A program made the translations under genes and the position numbers. The notes under the pieces are model-generated. The model made no database searches. It was not told where the DNA came from and was given only the letters and a program-made list of their open reading frames with translations. A stretch of 64,000 bases of DNA from Palsa-872 sp036495195 (GTDB lineage: Bacteria; Chloroflexota; Dormibacteria; Dormibacterales; Dormibacteraceae): positions 1-64,000 of the forward strand of contig DASXNH010000025.1 of assembly GCA_036495195.1 (NCBI GenBank), read 5' to 3'. Below are positions 50,853 to 59,750 of this stretch, in pieces (the stretch's first letter is position 1; each line of letters begins with the position of its first letter).

Positions 50853-51836
50853 CTACTTCTTGACCTCGGGGTTGACGAGGTTGGGCGGCCGGCCCCCGCG
50901 AGCCGCGGTGGCCACATTTCGTGCGGCCATGGCCGACATCTCAGAGCGAGTTCGACTGGTGGCGCTCGCGATATGCGGAGCGAGCACCACGTTCGGCGAT
51001 GAGATCAGTCCCGGGTGCACCGCCGGTTCGCGCTCATAGACATCAAGCCCGGCGCCCGCGATCTTCTTGGCGCTCAATGCCTCCACGAGCGCTGCTTCGT
51101 CGACCACAGGCCCGCGGGAGGTGTTGATGAGGATCGCCGTTCGCTTCATCTGCTCGAACTGCGCCTTGCTGAGCATGTGCTGGGTCTCTGGGGTCAGCGG
51201 CACGTGTACCGACACGAAGTCGGACTCCGAAAGCAGCCGCCCGAGATCAACCCGTGTCGCGCCGAGCTGCTGTTCGGCGTCGGGCGGCAGGGGATGCGGG
51301 TCGTAGTAGAGCACGCGCATGTTGAAACCCTTGGCGCGATGTGCGACCCCGCGGCCAATGCGCCCGATGCCAACGAGACCCAGCGTGGCGCCGAAAACGT
51401 CCGCACCGAGCATCATGTCGATCGCCCAGCCCTTGAACTTTCCCTGGCGAGTGAAGTTGTCGGCCTCGACGATCCTGCGCGCCGCCGACATGAGCAGGGT
51501 GAATGCAAAGTCGGCGGTGGCATCGTCCAGCACCCCTGGAGTGTTGGTCACCATCACCTTGTGGGCGGTGGCGGCGGCGATGTCGATGTTGTTGAACCCG
51601 ACAGCGACGTTGCCGACGATCTTGAGCCCGGGCGTCGACAGCACCGTTTCGCCAATCGGGTCCATGAGCTGGCTCACGATCCCGACGCAGCCCTCGGCTG
51701 CCTTGCGGATGCTGGCCTCGTCCAGGGGAGCGCCGGCCGGGTATGCGATTACTTCCACCGCCTCGGCGAGGATCGCCGGACCGGGGTCGAGTATGGGGTG
51801 CATCAGAAGGACGCGTGGCTTGCCACCAGTGCTCAT
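50853..51836 (-). CDS. D-isomer 2-hydroxyacid dehydrogenase
   Basis: A 327-residue NAD(P)-dependent dehydrogenase of the glyoxylate reductase/phosphoglycerate dehydrogenase type. The cofactor motif is GLVGIGRIGRGVA (about 155), with INTSRGPVVDEAAL, the catalytic-Glu region DVYEREP and the His in LAPHIASAT. No ACT domain is present, so SerA proper is less likely than a glyoxylate or hydroxypyruvate reductase. ATGA overlap with the HD gene. Confidence 0.9.
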   Translation of the reverse strand: MSTGGKPRVLLMHPILDPGPAILAEAVEVIAYPAGAPLDEASIRKAAEGCVGIVSQLMDPIGETVLSTPGLKIVGNVAVGFNNIDIAAATAHKVMVTNTPGVLDDATADFAFTLLMSAARRIVEADNFTRQGKFKGWAIDMMLGADVFGATLGLVGIGRIGRGVAHRAKGFNMRVLYYDPHPLPPDAEQQLGATRVDLGRLLSESDFVSVHVPLTPETQHMLSKAQFEQMKRTAILINTSRGPVVDEAALVEALSAKKIAGAGLDVYEREPAVHPGLISSPNVVLAPHIASATSRTRSEMSAMAARNVATAARGGRPPNLVNPEVKK

Positions 51837-52399
51837 GGATTCAGTCCCAGCTCCTCGGCTACCGGCTTCAGGGCATCGCGGACGATCTCCACGTGCTCGT
51901 CGAAGGGTATACCGAGCAGCTCCGCGCCGTGGAGAAGCTCCTCTCGATTGACGGCGCGCGCGAACGCCTTGTCCTTCATCTTCTTGCGCACGCCGCTTGG
52001 CTCGACCGCGCCCAGCGACCTGTCTGGCTTGACCAGCGCGCACGCGATGATGAACCCGCACATCTCATCCACCGCGTGCAGAGTCTTTCGGGTCGGGGTG
52101 TCGCGCGGGACATCGAGGTAGAGGGCGTGCGAGGCGATGTCGTCGAGGATGGATTCCGGCCAACCCCTCTCGCGCAGCATCGCGATCCCCCTCATCGGGT
52201 GGAGGTCGAGAGTCGGGCCTGACTCGTAGTCCCAGTCGTGGATGACGCCAAGCACTGCCCACCGCTCCTGATCCTCGCCAAAGCGCCTGGCGTAGGCGCG
52301 CATTGCCATCTCGACGCTGCGCATGTGGCGCCGAAGCTGCAGCGATGGCGTCATTGAGGTCATCAGCTCCCATGCCTCGTCTCGCGTCGGCGAGCTCAT
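51833..52399 (-). CDS. HD-domain hydrolase
   Basis: A 188-residue HD-superfamily protein. Metal-binding His residues are seen in LRRHMRSVE (about 25) and the HD pair in GVIHDWDYE (about 54-55), with later His in LHPMRG and SHALY. Such proteins hydrolyse nucleotides or phosphodiesters. ATG 52399 is used with GGAACG upstream. The 58-bp gap to hisC is the largest in this operon. Confidence 0.85.
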   Translation of the reverse strand: MSSPTRDEAWELMTSMTPSLQLRRHMRSVEMAMRAYARRFGEDQERWAVLGVIHDWDYESGPTLDLHPMRGIAMLRERGWPESILDDIASHALYLDVPRDTPTRKTLHAVDEMCGFIIACALVKPDRSLGAVEPSGVRKKMKDKAFARAVNREELLHGAELLGIPFDEHVEIVRDALKPVAEELGLNP

Positions 52400-52457
52400 G
52401 GTGCGTTCCAGCGGAACAGCTTGTATCGGTACGTGAGGACGAGGCGGACGAAAAAGC

Positions 52458-53513
52458 TCACCCAAGTATTTCCTTCAGGGCTCCGAGCAGCTGCTCGTGT
52501 TGATCGCGGGTACCGATGGTGATTCGAAACCAGCCGGCAATCGGTTCTCGATCGTAATGCCGGATCAGGATCCGTCGCTCGCGCAGGGCGTCGGCCACCG
52601 CAGCACCGACGCTGCCTGACGGCGGCTGCACAAACAGGAAGTTGGCAGCTGAAGGCGCTACCTCGAAATGCAGGGCTGTGAGCTTTTCAGCAAGCCACGC
52701 TCGCTCAGCCACGACGTGGTCGACGATGGCCCGATGGTGGCTGTCGTCCTGGATGGCGGCGACTGCAGCGACGATGGCCAGCCGGTCGAGGTTGTAGGAA
52801 TCCTTGACTTCATCAAGCGCCGCGATGAGCTCGGGGTCGCCAAGGGCAAAACCGATGCGCATCCCCGCCAATGCGTACGACTTGGAGAAGGTCCGCAGAA
52901 TGAGCAGATTTCGATACCGCTCCAGAAGGGCGGCGCAGGACTCAGGCGCGAAGTCCACATACGCCTCGTCCAGCACGACCACGCCGCGCGCCGTGGCGAC
53001 GACGTCTTCGACCGCAGACTCTGAAGACCACGTGCCGGTCGGCGAGTTGGGGTTGACGATGAACTTGAGGCGTGCGTGATCCTCGGCGAGCTCGTTAGGC
53101 CAGGTCCAGCCCTCCGCGCAGGGATGCGGAGCCGCCACCGCCTCGTGGATCGTGCAGAGAGGTTCGAAGAGCGGGTACGTCGGGGTGGGATACGCCACGC
53201 GATCTCCCTTCCCCGCAAAGGCGCGGAAGCACATCTCGATGAGGTCGTCGCCACCGTTGCCCAGCGCCACCATCGACGGCTCCAGGTCAAAGTGGGCGGC
53301 AATCGCCGCGCGAGCCGGCGCCGCTGTGGGGCTTGGATAGAGTCGCAGCGAATCCCCGGTCGCTTCTTTGATCGCCTCGATGACCTTGGGCGACGGAGGC
53401 AGAGGCGACTCGTTGGTGTTGAGCTTGACCCAGCCTCCTTCATCGGAAGGCTGCTCGCCGGGAACGTAGGGTTGGAAGCCCCGAAGGGCCTTCTTCAGGA
53501 AGCCTTCCGGCAT
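52458..53513 (-). CDS. hisC: Histidinol-phosphate aminotransferase
   Basis: A 351-residue class I/II aminotransferase: LNTNESPLPPSP at the N-terminus, GNGGDDLIE, NPNSPTG, DEAYVDF and the PLP lysine in TFSKSYALAGMRIGF. It transaminates imidazole-acetol phosphate in histidine synthesis and may also use aromatic amino acids. No other his genes are nearby. It overlaps holB by 19 bp. Confidence 0.9.
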   Translation of the reverse strand: MPEGFLKKALRGFQPYVPGEQPSDEGGWVKLNTNESPLPPSPKVIEAIKEATGDSLRLYPSPTAAPARAAIAAHFDLEPSMVALGNGGDDLIEMCFRAFAGKGDRVAYPTPTYPLFEPLCTIHEAVAAPHPCAEGWTWPNELAEDHARLKFIVNPNSPTGTWSSESAVEDVVATARGVVVLDEAYVDFAPESCAALLERYRNLLILRTFSKSYALAGMRIGFALGDPELIAALDEVKDSYNLDRLAIVAAVAAIQDDSHHRAIVDHVVAERAWLAEKLTALHFEVAPSAANFLFVQPPSGSVGAAVADALRERRILIRHYDREPIAGWFRITIGTRDQHEQLLGALKEILG

Positions 53514-54499
53514 TCGAGAAGAAATGTCTCAATCGCAAGACGCGGACTGACGTTCTGCTCCAGGTACCCCAGCGTGTCGTAGGACAGTTCGACCAGGCGC
53601 GCCCACCGACCCTGTTCGGCCCCCTTGCTCCCGAGCATCCGCCGTCGCAGCTCGATCTGCCAGCTCGCGATCGCGAACAGCGCCGGATCTTCGTGATCGC
53701 CCTCGCTTCGGCGCCAAGCCATCTGGCTTCCGTCCAGCTCCGCCGCCACCTGAAGCGGCACATCGGACGGGGCGCCGAACACCTCTTCCAACCGGCGAGT
53801 CCACTCACGGTGGTGGTGGATCACGCTGTCGTCCCCGGCGACCTTGAGGGCCCAGCCCGGACGCCCGCGGGCGAGGTTCGCCAACACCTGGGCACGCTCG
53901 GCATCGAGGCCGTGGGCCCGCAACAGCTTCTCGATCTCGGCGGCGGGTACCGGGTGGAAGAACACCCGCTGGCACCGCGAAACGACGGTCGGAAGCACGA
54001 CGAATGGGTTGAGGCTGGGGCTGGTCAGGACGATGACGCGATTCGGGTGCGGCTCCTCCAGCGTTTTCAGCAAGACGCCCTGGTCCTGGTCTCGCAGGCG
54101 GCCGACGTTGGCGACCAATGCAACTCTGCGCGCCCCGACTGCGGGCTTCAGGTTGAGGAATGCCTGGAGCGAGAGCTCGTGATATTCGGGAGCCTTGTCT
54201 GGAAGCAGCCGGATCTCGTTGATCGACAGCGGCTTGATCCGGTCGTCCTCCCAGTAGTCAGGGTGCCGGTGCAGTGGCGCCTCGGGCAAGAGCGCGCCGC
54301 CCAGCAACCTGGCTGCGGTCGATTTGCCGAGGCCGGCCTCGCCAACGAAAAGATATGCGTGCGCCAACCGCCCGGAGCTGATTTGCGAGCGCAGCTGGTC
54401 GAGAGCCTGGCCGTGGCCGACCATCTCCGAGAACAGAAGGCGGGTGCTCTGGGAACTGGCTCCGCCAGGCCCGCCGCCCTCAGGGGCCGACGTCGCCAC
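53495..54499 (-). CDS. holB: DNA polymerase III delta' subunit
   Basis: A 334-residue clamp-loader ATPase-like protein. It has a P-loop, VGEAGLGKSTAA (about 52-63), and the SRC motif in VVSRCQRVF (about 173), while the usual zinc cysteines of delta' are missing. It loads the sliding clamp with the other DnaX-complex subunits. Its place between lipid genes and hisC in one operon is unusual. GTG start nine bases after pgsA. Confidence 0.85.
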   Translation of the reverse strand: MATSAPEGGGPGGASSQSTRLLFSEMVGHGQALDQLRSQISSGRLAHAYLFVGEAGLGKSTAARLLGGALLPEAPLHRHPDYWEDDRIKPLSINEIRLLPDKAPEYHELSLQAFLNLKPAVGARRVALVANVGRLRDQDQGVLLKTLEEPHPNRVIVLTSPSLNPFVVLPTVVSRCQRVFFHPVPAAEIEKLLRAHGLDAERAQVLANLARGRPGWALKVAGDDSVIHHHREWTRRLEEVFGAPSDVPLQVAAELDGSQMAWRRSEGDHEDPALFAIASWQIELRRRMLGSKGAEQGRWARLVELSYDTLGYLEQNVSPRLAIETFLLECRKAS

Positions 54500-54508
54500 T
54501 CAAATCGC

Positions 54509-55162
54509 TCACGGAGTAACTGTATTGCCCCGATTGGGTGCAGCCGCCTCGCGCTCGATGGCAAGCCGCTGGGCCCGGCCTTGCAGCCACACCTCGCGGA
54601 TGCGCTGCAGCGCTGTGAAGTTCGTGAGAATTGCGAGCAGGGCGACGACCCCGTAAAGAACCACGCCACCGAAGATGAGGCCGATCACCGTCACCACCAC
54701 CCGCTCTGGTCGGGCGAACAGGCCCGAGTCGCAAACGAAGCCGAGGCTCTGAGCCCGAGCTCGCACGTAGCTGACCAGGAACGAACCGGCCAGAGCGGCA
54801 ACCGTGCCCAGCAGCAGCCAGCGCTGATAAGGACCAGGAGTGCCGGCGAAGTAGACGGCGAGTCCGACGTAGATGGACCCTTCCGAGTAGCGGTCCAGGG
54901 TTGAGTCCAGGAAGGCCCCATACGGATAGGCGCGACCCGTCGACCGGGCGAGCGCGCCGTCGAGGATGTCGAAGGTCCCGCCGACGATCAGGACCATCCC
55001 CGCCCACCGCAGGTAGCCGAACGCAACGAGGACGGCCGCAGCGAATGTCAGCGCCACCCCAATCACGGTGATCTGGTTGGGCGTGATCGGTATGCGCCCG
55101 ATAGCGGTCATCAGCGCCTCGGCACGCCGACGGACCCAGGCCTCAAACCGCGTCGTGAACAT
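54509..55162 (-). CDS. CDP-alcohol phosphatidyltransferase, PgsA/PIS-like
   Basis: A 217-residue integral membrane enzyme with about six helices and the full signature D-x2-D-G-x2-A-R-x8-G-x3-D-x3-D at about residues 65-90. It makes a phospholipid from CDP-diacylglycerol. With ino1 in the same operon, inositol phosphate is the likely acceptor, giving phosphatidylinositol phosphate. It overlaps the glycosyltransferase gene by 20 bp. Confidence 0.9.
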   Translation of the reverse strand: MFTTRFEAWVRRRAEALMTAIGRIPITPNQITVIGVALTFAAAVLVAFGYLRWAGMVLIVGGTFDILDGALARSTGRAYPYGAFLDSTLDRYSEGSIYVGLAVYFAGTPGPYQRWLLLGTVAALAGSFLVSYVRARAQSLGFVCDSGLFARPERVVVTVIGLIFGGVVLYGVVALLAILTNFTALQRIREVWLQGRAQRLAIEREAAAPNRGNTVTP

Positions 55163-56327
55163 TTATCTCCTCGCTTGGCGCGCCCTGCGGCTCGCGGGCG
55201 GCAGACGCTTCGCGCGCCTCCCGCGCCTCCTCGTACACCGCCAGGATCTGGGCGGCGACGACATCCCATCCAAACCGGCTTGCCTTCTCGCGGCCGTACG
55301 CGCCCATCCGGCCGCGAAGCTCAGCGTCGCGGGCGAGGATGATCAGCGCCGAGCCCAACTCGGCCCAGCCTTTCGGCTGAACTGTGAGGCTGTCGCGCCC
55401 GGGCTCGAGCACCGACATGTAGCCTTCGACCTCGGTCGCGACGACAGGAAGGCCGGATGCGAGCGCCTCCAGCAGCACTATCCCAAAGCTCTCGGCGCCA
55501 GTGGCCGGAGCGCAGAAGATGTCTGCGCTGCAGTAATAGCGCGGCAGGACTGAGTCGGGCACGTAGCCCGCCATGACGACGTTGGGCACCCGATGCCTCG
55601 AGATGTACGACTCCACCTGGCCGCGTAAAGGGCCGTCGCCGACCACGATCAGGCGGCTCTTCGGCACGCGCGCCTGCATGAACTCGTACGCGCGAAGAAG
55701 ATCTCCGAGTCCCTTCCGCTTTTCCAGGCGGCCGACAAAAAGGATGTTGATGTGGTCATCGCGCAGGTGGCGGATGGGAGCCAATCCCGGCTTGAATGCG
55801 TTGACGTCGATGCCGTTGGGGATGACTCGCACCGGGAAGTCCGGAAAGTACTGGTGCAGGAAAGCGCGCGCAGGCTCGCTGACGGCGATGCCGCGATGCA
55901 GATAGGCGAGATACGGCTCGAGCCAGCGACGCCCGTAGTAGTAGCCGATGTTCGAGCGAGCAAAGGCATGGAACGTGCCCACGTTCGTGGTCCTCGACAT
56001 CTTGAGCATCGTCATCGGCAGCGCCGGCATCAGCGGCTCGTGGAAGTGGAGAACGTCGAAATGCTCCTTCTCCACGATCGCCGCCACCGCGTCCGCAAGA
56101 TGAAAGCTGAGCGTGATCCGCGCCACGGAATCGTTGACTGGTATGGCAATCGGGCTGCCGATTCGGTAGAAGCGCGCGGTGTCGAAATCAACGTCGGCGC
56201 GGCTTGACGGCGCGAAGATGCGTGCTTCATGGCCGAGCCGCCGCAATTGGCGCGCCAGGTGGCGAACATGGTCGTTTACGCCGCCCGCGGTGGCGAAGTC
56301 GTAAGGCGAAACGAGGCCGATTCTCAT
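55143..56327 (-). CDS. GT4 glycosyltransferase, PimA-like
   Basis: A 394-residue GT-B enzyme. It opens MRIGLVSPYDFATAGGV with the donor-side Gly loop, and has FHAFARSNIGYYYGRR, VIPNGIDVNAF, LFVGRLEKRKGL and the E-x7-E motif in GAESFGIVLLEALASG. The N-terminal pattern is like mycobacterial PimA, which mannosylates phosphatidylinositol. Its neighbours (PgsA-like synthase and acyltransferases) match the PIM pathway order in actinobacteria. Confidence 0.87.
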   Translation of the reverse strand: MRIGLVSPYDFATAGGVNDHVRHLARQLRRLGHEARIFAPSSRADVDFDTARFYRIGSPIAIPVNDSVARITLSFHLADAVAAIVEKEHFDVLHFHEPLMPALPMTMLKMSRTTNVGTFHAFARSNIGYYYGRRWLEPYLAYLHRGIAVSEPARAFLHQYFPDFPVRVIPNGIDVNAFKPGLAPIRHLRDDHINILFVGRLEKRKGLGDLLRAYEFMQARVPKSRLIVVGDGPLRGQVESYISRHRVPNVVMAGYVPDSVLPRYYCSADIFCAPATGAESFGIVLLEALASGLPVVATEVEGYMSVLEPGRDSLTVQPKGWAELGSALIILARDAELRGRMGAYGREKASRFGWDVVAAQILAVYEEAREAREASAAREPQGAPSEEINVHDAV

Positions 56328-56337
56328 GGGGCGCTCA

Positions 56338-57204
56338 CTAAGGTGACTCGGCCCAGATGCGATGGGGCACATGCCACTGCTCCGGGTGCCTTCGAATGAA
56401 GTCCTCGATGTGTCGCAAGAGCTGCTGGGTCACGCGGATCTCGTCCGCCCTCCGGTCGCCGGTGTTTTCCGCGATCACATGTGGGGCCGCTTCCGCCATG
56501 AAAGTGTCGTCCGGCAGTCGGTAAACGCAGACGGGGAGCAGCGGCGTTCCGAACCTCAGCGCGATCGATGCGGTGCCGAGGGGTATCGGCGCCGGCCGGC
56601 CGAAGAACGGCATCAGGTGTCCGGTGCCAATGATGTCGCGGTCGATGGCGGTGATCACCATCTCCTTCTCGTGCAGGGCCTGGGTGACCTTGCGGATGCC
56701 GCTCACCGTGAGGCTCAGCACGCTGATCCCAAGCCGGGCGCGCGTGTCCCGATACCACTCGAAGAGGGCCCTCGGCTCCAGCTCCTCGGCAAAGAAGCTG
56801 ACCGGCGACAACGTGGCCGCCCAGATCGCGGACACGATCTCGTACGAGCCCATGTGGCAGGAGACCGCCATCACGCCCTTGCCCAGGGCACGAGCCGCCT
56901 CGAGGTTCTCCATTCCTTGGACCTGCAACAGCGGTCGCAACTCCGACACGCGAGTTCGCGGCAGCATCATCAGGTCGGCATATGCCTTCGAATGGTTTCG
57001 GAAGTTGAGCCACGTGGTTCGCCTGAGCTCGCGATCGCTCAGGTCCGGTCGGGCGACTCGCAGGTTGAACTGGAGGCGGGGGCGCGCCAACGGTGAGAAC
57101 CAGAAAGCGAACCGTGCCGCGAAGACCGCGAGCGCATAGGCCGAAGATCGCGGCAGTCGCTCCACCATCGACTGCACGGCCTTGAACGCTCGGTAGCGCC
57201 ACAC
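56338..57204 (-). CDS. LpxL/PatA-type acyltransferase, first copy
   Basis: A 288-residue membrane-associated lysophospholipid acyltransferase. The catalytic HxxxxD/E motif is HMGSYE (about 117-122), so the acidic residue is Glu rather than Asp. DRDIIGTGHLMPFFGRPA and a C-terminal HPEQWHVPHRIW are family features. In actinobacteria this family acylates phosphatidylinositol mannosides. GTG 57204 follows the upstream stop directly. Confidence 0.86.
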   Translation of the reverse strand: MWRYRAFKAVQSMVERLPRSSAYALAVFAARFAFWFSPLARPRLQFNLRVARPDLSDRELRRTTWLNFRNHSKAYADLMMLPRTRVSELRPLLQVQGMENLEAARALGKGVMAVSCHMGSYEIVSAIWAATLSPVSFFAEELEPRALFEWYRDTRARLGISVLSLTVSGIRKVTQALHEKEMVITAIDRDIIGTGHLMPFFGRPAPIPLGTASIALRFGTPLLPVCVYRLPDDTFMAEAAPHVIAENTGDRRADEIRVTQQLLRHIEDFIRRHPEQWHVPHRIWAESP

Positions 57205-58119
57205 TCATCCCTCGTTCTTGAACATGGGCCGGAACGCATACCACTGGTCGGGGCGCGACTTGATGAACTCCTCGAACCGGCCGATGACCCTCTGCATGAG
57301 GCCCTCTTTGGTGGTGCCCGCGGGCCACGAGACGGCCGGATCGAGGTGCACGTGGTGGCGGCCAGGGGAAACCATGTACTGGTAGGCCGGCAGCAGCGCG
57401 GCGCCGGTCTTCAGCGCGATCGCGGCGGGGCCACCAGGTACGACCGCCGCTCGGCCGAAGAAGCGGACATCCACGCCGGGTCCCTGCTCGAGGTCGCAGA
57501 GAAGGGCAACGATGCTGTTGGCCTCCAGCGCCTGCGTGATCGATCGAACCGCGGCACGGCCCAGCATGATCACGTTCAGGCCGAACCGCCTTCTGGTTCG
57601 TACGACCGCGTCATTCAGCGAGCCCGGGAACCGTTCCGCCACCGCCGAGATTGGATAGCCGAGAGCACCGGCGTAAGCACCGGCCATGTCCCACGAACCC
57701 ATGTGCGGCACGGCCATGATTGCGCCGCGGCCGCGGGCCAGCGCAGCGTCGAGATTCTCCCGGCCGTCCAAAGACATCCGCCTCAACAGCTCATCTGGGG
57801 TGAGGCTGCCGATGAGCATGAAGTCGATGAGCGTGCGGCCGTAGTTCTGAAAGGCGTGACGCGCCACGCGCGCGACCTCTGGATCGGAGCGATCACGGCC
57901 CAGGGCCGCGGCGTAGTTCTCGAGCGCGGATCGGCGCTGCCGGCCGCTGAGCCAGTACCAGGCGGTGCCGCCGGGAGCCGCGACGGCATGATTGAAACCA
58001 GGCGGAAACGCCCGCACGATTGCCGCACCTGCGCGATAACTAGCGCCGAGCAGCGGTGGTCGCCGGCCTCGCCCGCTTGACGCGGCGGACGCTACCGTTT
58101 GCCCCGGCCTTACCACCAT
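57205..58119 (-). CDS. LpxL/PatA-type acyltransferase, second copy
   Basis: A 304-residue relative of the adjacent protein with the standard motif HMGSWD (about 138-143), CDLEQGPGVDVRFFGR and RPDQWYAFRPMF. ATG 58119 is supported by GGAGGAG seven bases upstream, even though it lies 80 bp inside ino1. The two tandem copies may add acyl chains at different positions of the same glycolipid. Confidence 0.87.
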   Translation of the reverse strand: MVVRPGQTVASAASSGRGRRPPLLGASYRAGAAIVRAFPPGFNHAVAAPGGTAWYWLSGRQRRSALENYAAALGRDRSDPEVARVARHAFQNYGRTLIDFMLIGSLTPDELLRRMSLDGRENLDAALARGRGAIMAVPHMGSWDMAGAYAGALGYPISAVAERFPGSLNDAVVRTRRRFGLNVIMLGRAAVRSITQALEANSIVALLCDLEQGPGVDVRFFGRAAVVPGGPAAIALKTGAALLPAYQYMVSPGRHHVHLDPAVSWPAGTTKEGLMQRVIGRFEEFIKSRPDQWYAFRPMFKNEG

Positions 58120-59209
58120 CGATGAACTCCTCCACTAGGCGCTTGGCGTCGTTGTCGCGGTATTGAACCGGCGGCGACTTCATGAAGTACGAGCTGGGAC
58201 CTTCCAGCGCGCCTCCAATCCCGCGGTCGAGAGCGAGCTTGCAACAGCGAACGGCGTCGATGACGATGCCGGCCGAGTTGGGCGAGTCGTGGACCTCGAG
58301 CTTGAGCTCGACGTTCAAAGGGACATCGCCGAAGCCCCGACCTTCCAGCCTGATGTAGGCCCATTTGCGATCGTGCAGCCAGGGCACGTAGTCAGAGGGG
58401 CCGATGTGAACGTTGTCGGCGCCGATGTCGTAATCCATCTGCGAGGTGACTGAGCGAGTCTTCGAGATCTTCTTCGACATCAACCGATCGCGCTCCAGCA
58501 TGTTGAGGAAGTCGGTGTTGCCGCCAAAGTTGAGCTGGTAGGTGCGCTCCAGCTTCACGCCACGGTCGGTGAAGAGCCTTGTGAGGACGCGATGCATGAT
58601 CGTGGCTCCCACCTGCGATTTGATGTCATCGCCGATGATCGGGAGCTTCTTGTCCTCGAATCGCTTTTGCCAGTAGGGCTCTCGCGCGATGAAGACGGGG
58701 ATGCAGTTCACCACGGCGACGCCCGCCTGGAGGGCCTGCTCGACGTACCACTTGGTCGCCTCTTCAGAGCCGACGGGTAGGTAGCTGACCAGCACGTCGG
58801 CCTTGGACTTCTTGAGGATCCCCACGACGTCCGCGGTTTCGCCCGGCGCCTTCTTGACGACGTCCGCGAGGTACTTGCCGATGCCGTCGTGGGTCATACC
58901 GCGCTCGACCTTGACGTCGAGCTTGGGCACCTCGGAAAACTTCACGGTGTTGTTGGGGCCGGCAAAGATGGCCTTCGACAGGTCGAGCCCGACCTTCTTC
59001 TTGTCGATGTCGAAGGCGGCGACGAACTCAATGTCGCTGACGTGGTAGCCGCCCAGGTCGACGTGCATCAGCCCCGGCACGAAGTCCGTAGGCGACGCGT
59101 TGCGGTAGTACTGCACGCCCTGGACGAAGGAGGAGGCGCAGTTGCCGACCCCTACTATCGCGACGCGTACCTTGCCATTCGTGTGGCCATTCTTGCGGCC
59201 GTTCTTCAT
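58040..59209 (-). CDS. ino1: Inositol-1-phosphate synthase
   Basis: A 389-residue NAD-dependent myo-inositol-phosphate synthase of the actinobacterial/archaeal type: VAIVGVGNCASSFVQG at the start, GDDIKSQVGATI (about 198), LNFGGNTDFLNM and the active-site region DYVPWLHDRKWAYI. It turns glucose-6-phosphate into inositol phosphate, the head group for phosphatidylinositol and mycothiol-like thiols. It overlaps the ArsR gene by ATGA. Confidence 0.96.
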   Translation of the reverse strand: MKNGRKNGHTNGKVRVAIVGVGNCASSFVQGVQYYRNASPTDFVPGLMHVDLGGYHVSDIEFVAAFDIDKKKVGLDLSKAIFAGPNNTVKFSEVPKLDVKVERGMTHDGIGKYLADVVKKAPGETADVVGILKKSKADVLVSYLPVGSEEATKWYVEQALQAGVAVVNCIPVFIAREPYWQKRFEDKKLPIIGDDIKSQVGATIMHRVLTRLFTDRGVKLERTYQLNFGGNTDFLNMLERDRLMSKKISKTRSVTSQMDYDIGADNVHIGPSDYVPWLHDRKWAYIRLEGRGFGDVPLNVELKLEVHDSPNSAGIVIDAVRCCKLALDRGIGGALEGPSSYFMKSPPVQYRDNDAKRLVEEFIDGGKAGANGSVRRVKRARPATTAARR

Positions 59210-59526
59210 GCCCCAACCTCCGTGCGAACTTTGCGTTCTCTGATTCCAAGCAATTCTTCTAGATGCCGCCGCTCACGGGCGATGTTCTCGACGTCAAGGG
59301 AGCAGTAGACCTGGCGCCCTTCGCGACGGGTGCGGATGACGCCGCCCACGCGCAGCATCCGCAGGTGCCAGGAGATCCGAGGCTGGCTCATGCGGAGGTG
59401 GAGGGCGAGGTCGTTGACGTTCTCCTCCCCGACCTCGCCCAGGCGCTGCAGGATGCGCAGGCGGGTGGGGTTGGCGAAGGCCAAAAAGTGATCGGGAAGC
59501 TCGTGACGCTGGGTGGGCAGAAACAT
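59206..59526 (-). CDS. ArsR-family regulator at the head of the ino1 operon
   Basis: A 106-residue winged-helix protein: FANPTRLRILQRLGE, recognition helix MSQPRISWHLRMLR (about 46-59), wing with RREGRQVYCSLD. The single cysteine makes metal sensing by the usual ArsR site unlikely. Two palindromes at and upstream of its own start codon suggest self-repression. In mycobacteria ino1 is also preceded by an ArsR-like regulator gene, so inositol or phosphate status is a plausible signal. Confidence 0.88.
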   Translation of the reverse strand: MFLPTQRHELPDHFLAFANPTRLRILQRLGEVGEENVNDLALHLRMSQPRISWHLRMLRVGGVIRTRREGRQVYCSLDVENIARERRHLEELLGIRERKVRTEVGA

Positions 59527-59541
59527 AAAGCTTGCTTTATG
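59524..59541 (-). promoter_or_regulatory. Operator palindrome at the ArsR start codon
   Basis: CATAAAGC and GCTTTATG form a perfect 8-bp inverted repeat around TT, and the ATG is its last triplet on the minus strand. A TAGACT -10 candidate lies just upstream, so binding would block transcription start. Confidence 0.65.
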
Positions 59542-59549
59542 AGTCTAAT

Positions 59550-59569
59550 GCATAAAGGGTCCGTTATGC
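59550..59569 (-). promoter_or_regulatory. Second operator half-sites upstream of ArsR
   Basis: GCATAA and TTATGC separated by 8 bases repeat the CATAAA/TTATG theme of the first palindrome and lie where the -35 would be. Confidence 0.45.
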
Positions 59570-59589
59570 GTCGGGAGCCAGCATCAGCG

Positions 59590-59718
59590 TTAGTTGATCG
59601 TCTTGCTTGATGTGCACAGGAAGCCGGCGCCATACGGGCTGCGATCGACCAGCTCACACGTCACCGGACCGCTGTAAGTACACGACGTTGAGCTAGGCCA
59701 TACGAAGGAGAGAGCCAT
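59590..59718 (-). CDS. Short Cys-containing reading frame after the lipoprotein gene
   Basis: A 42-residue frame (three cysteines, in SC, TC and LC contexts) that uses GC-ending codons like real genes here. It starts 32 bases after the lipoprotein stop, in another frame. It may be a tiny separate gene or the displaced end of the lipoprotein after a frameshift. Confidence 0.3.
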   Translation of the reverse strand: MALSFVWPSSTSCTYSGPVTCELVDRSPYGAGFLCTSSKTIN

Positions 59719-59750
59719 CGAACCGTCGACGCCCTCACTTGACTGTTGGA

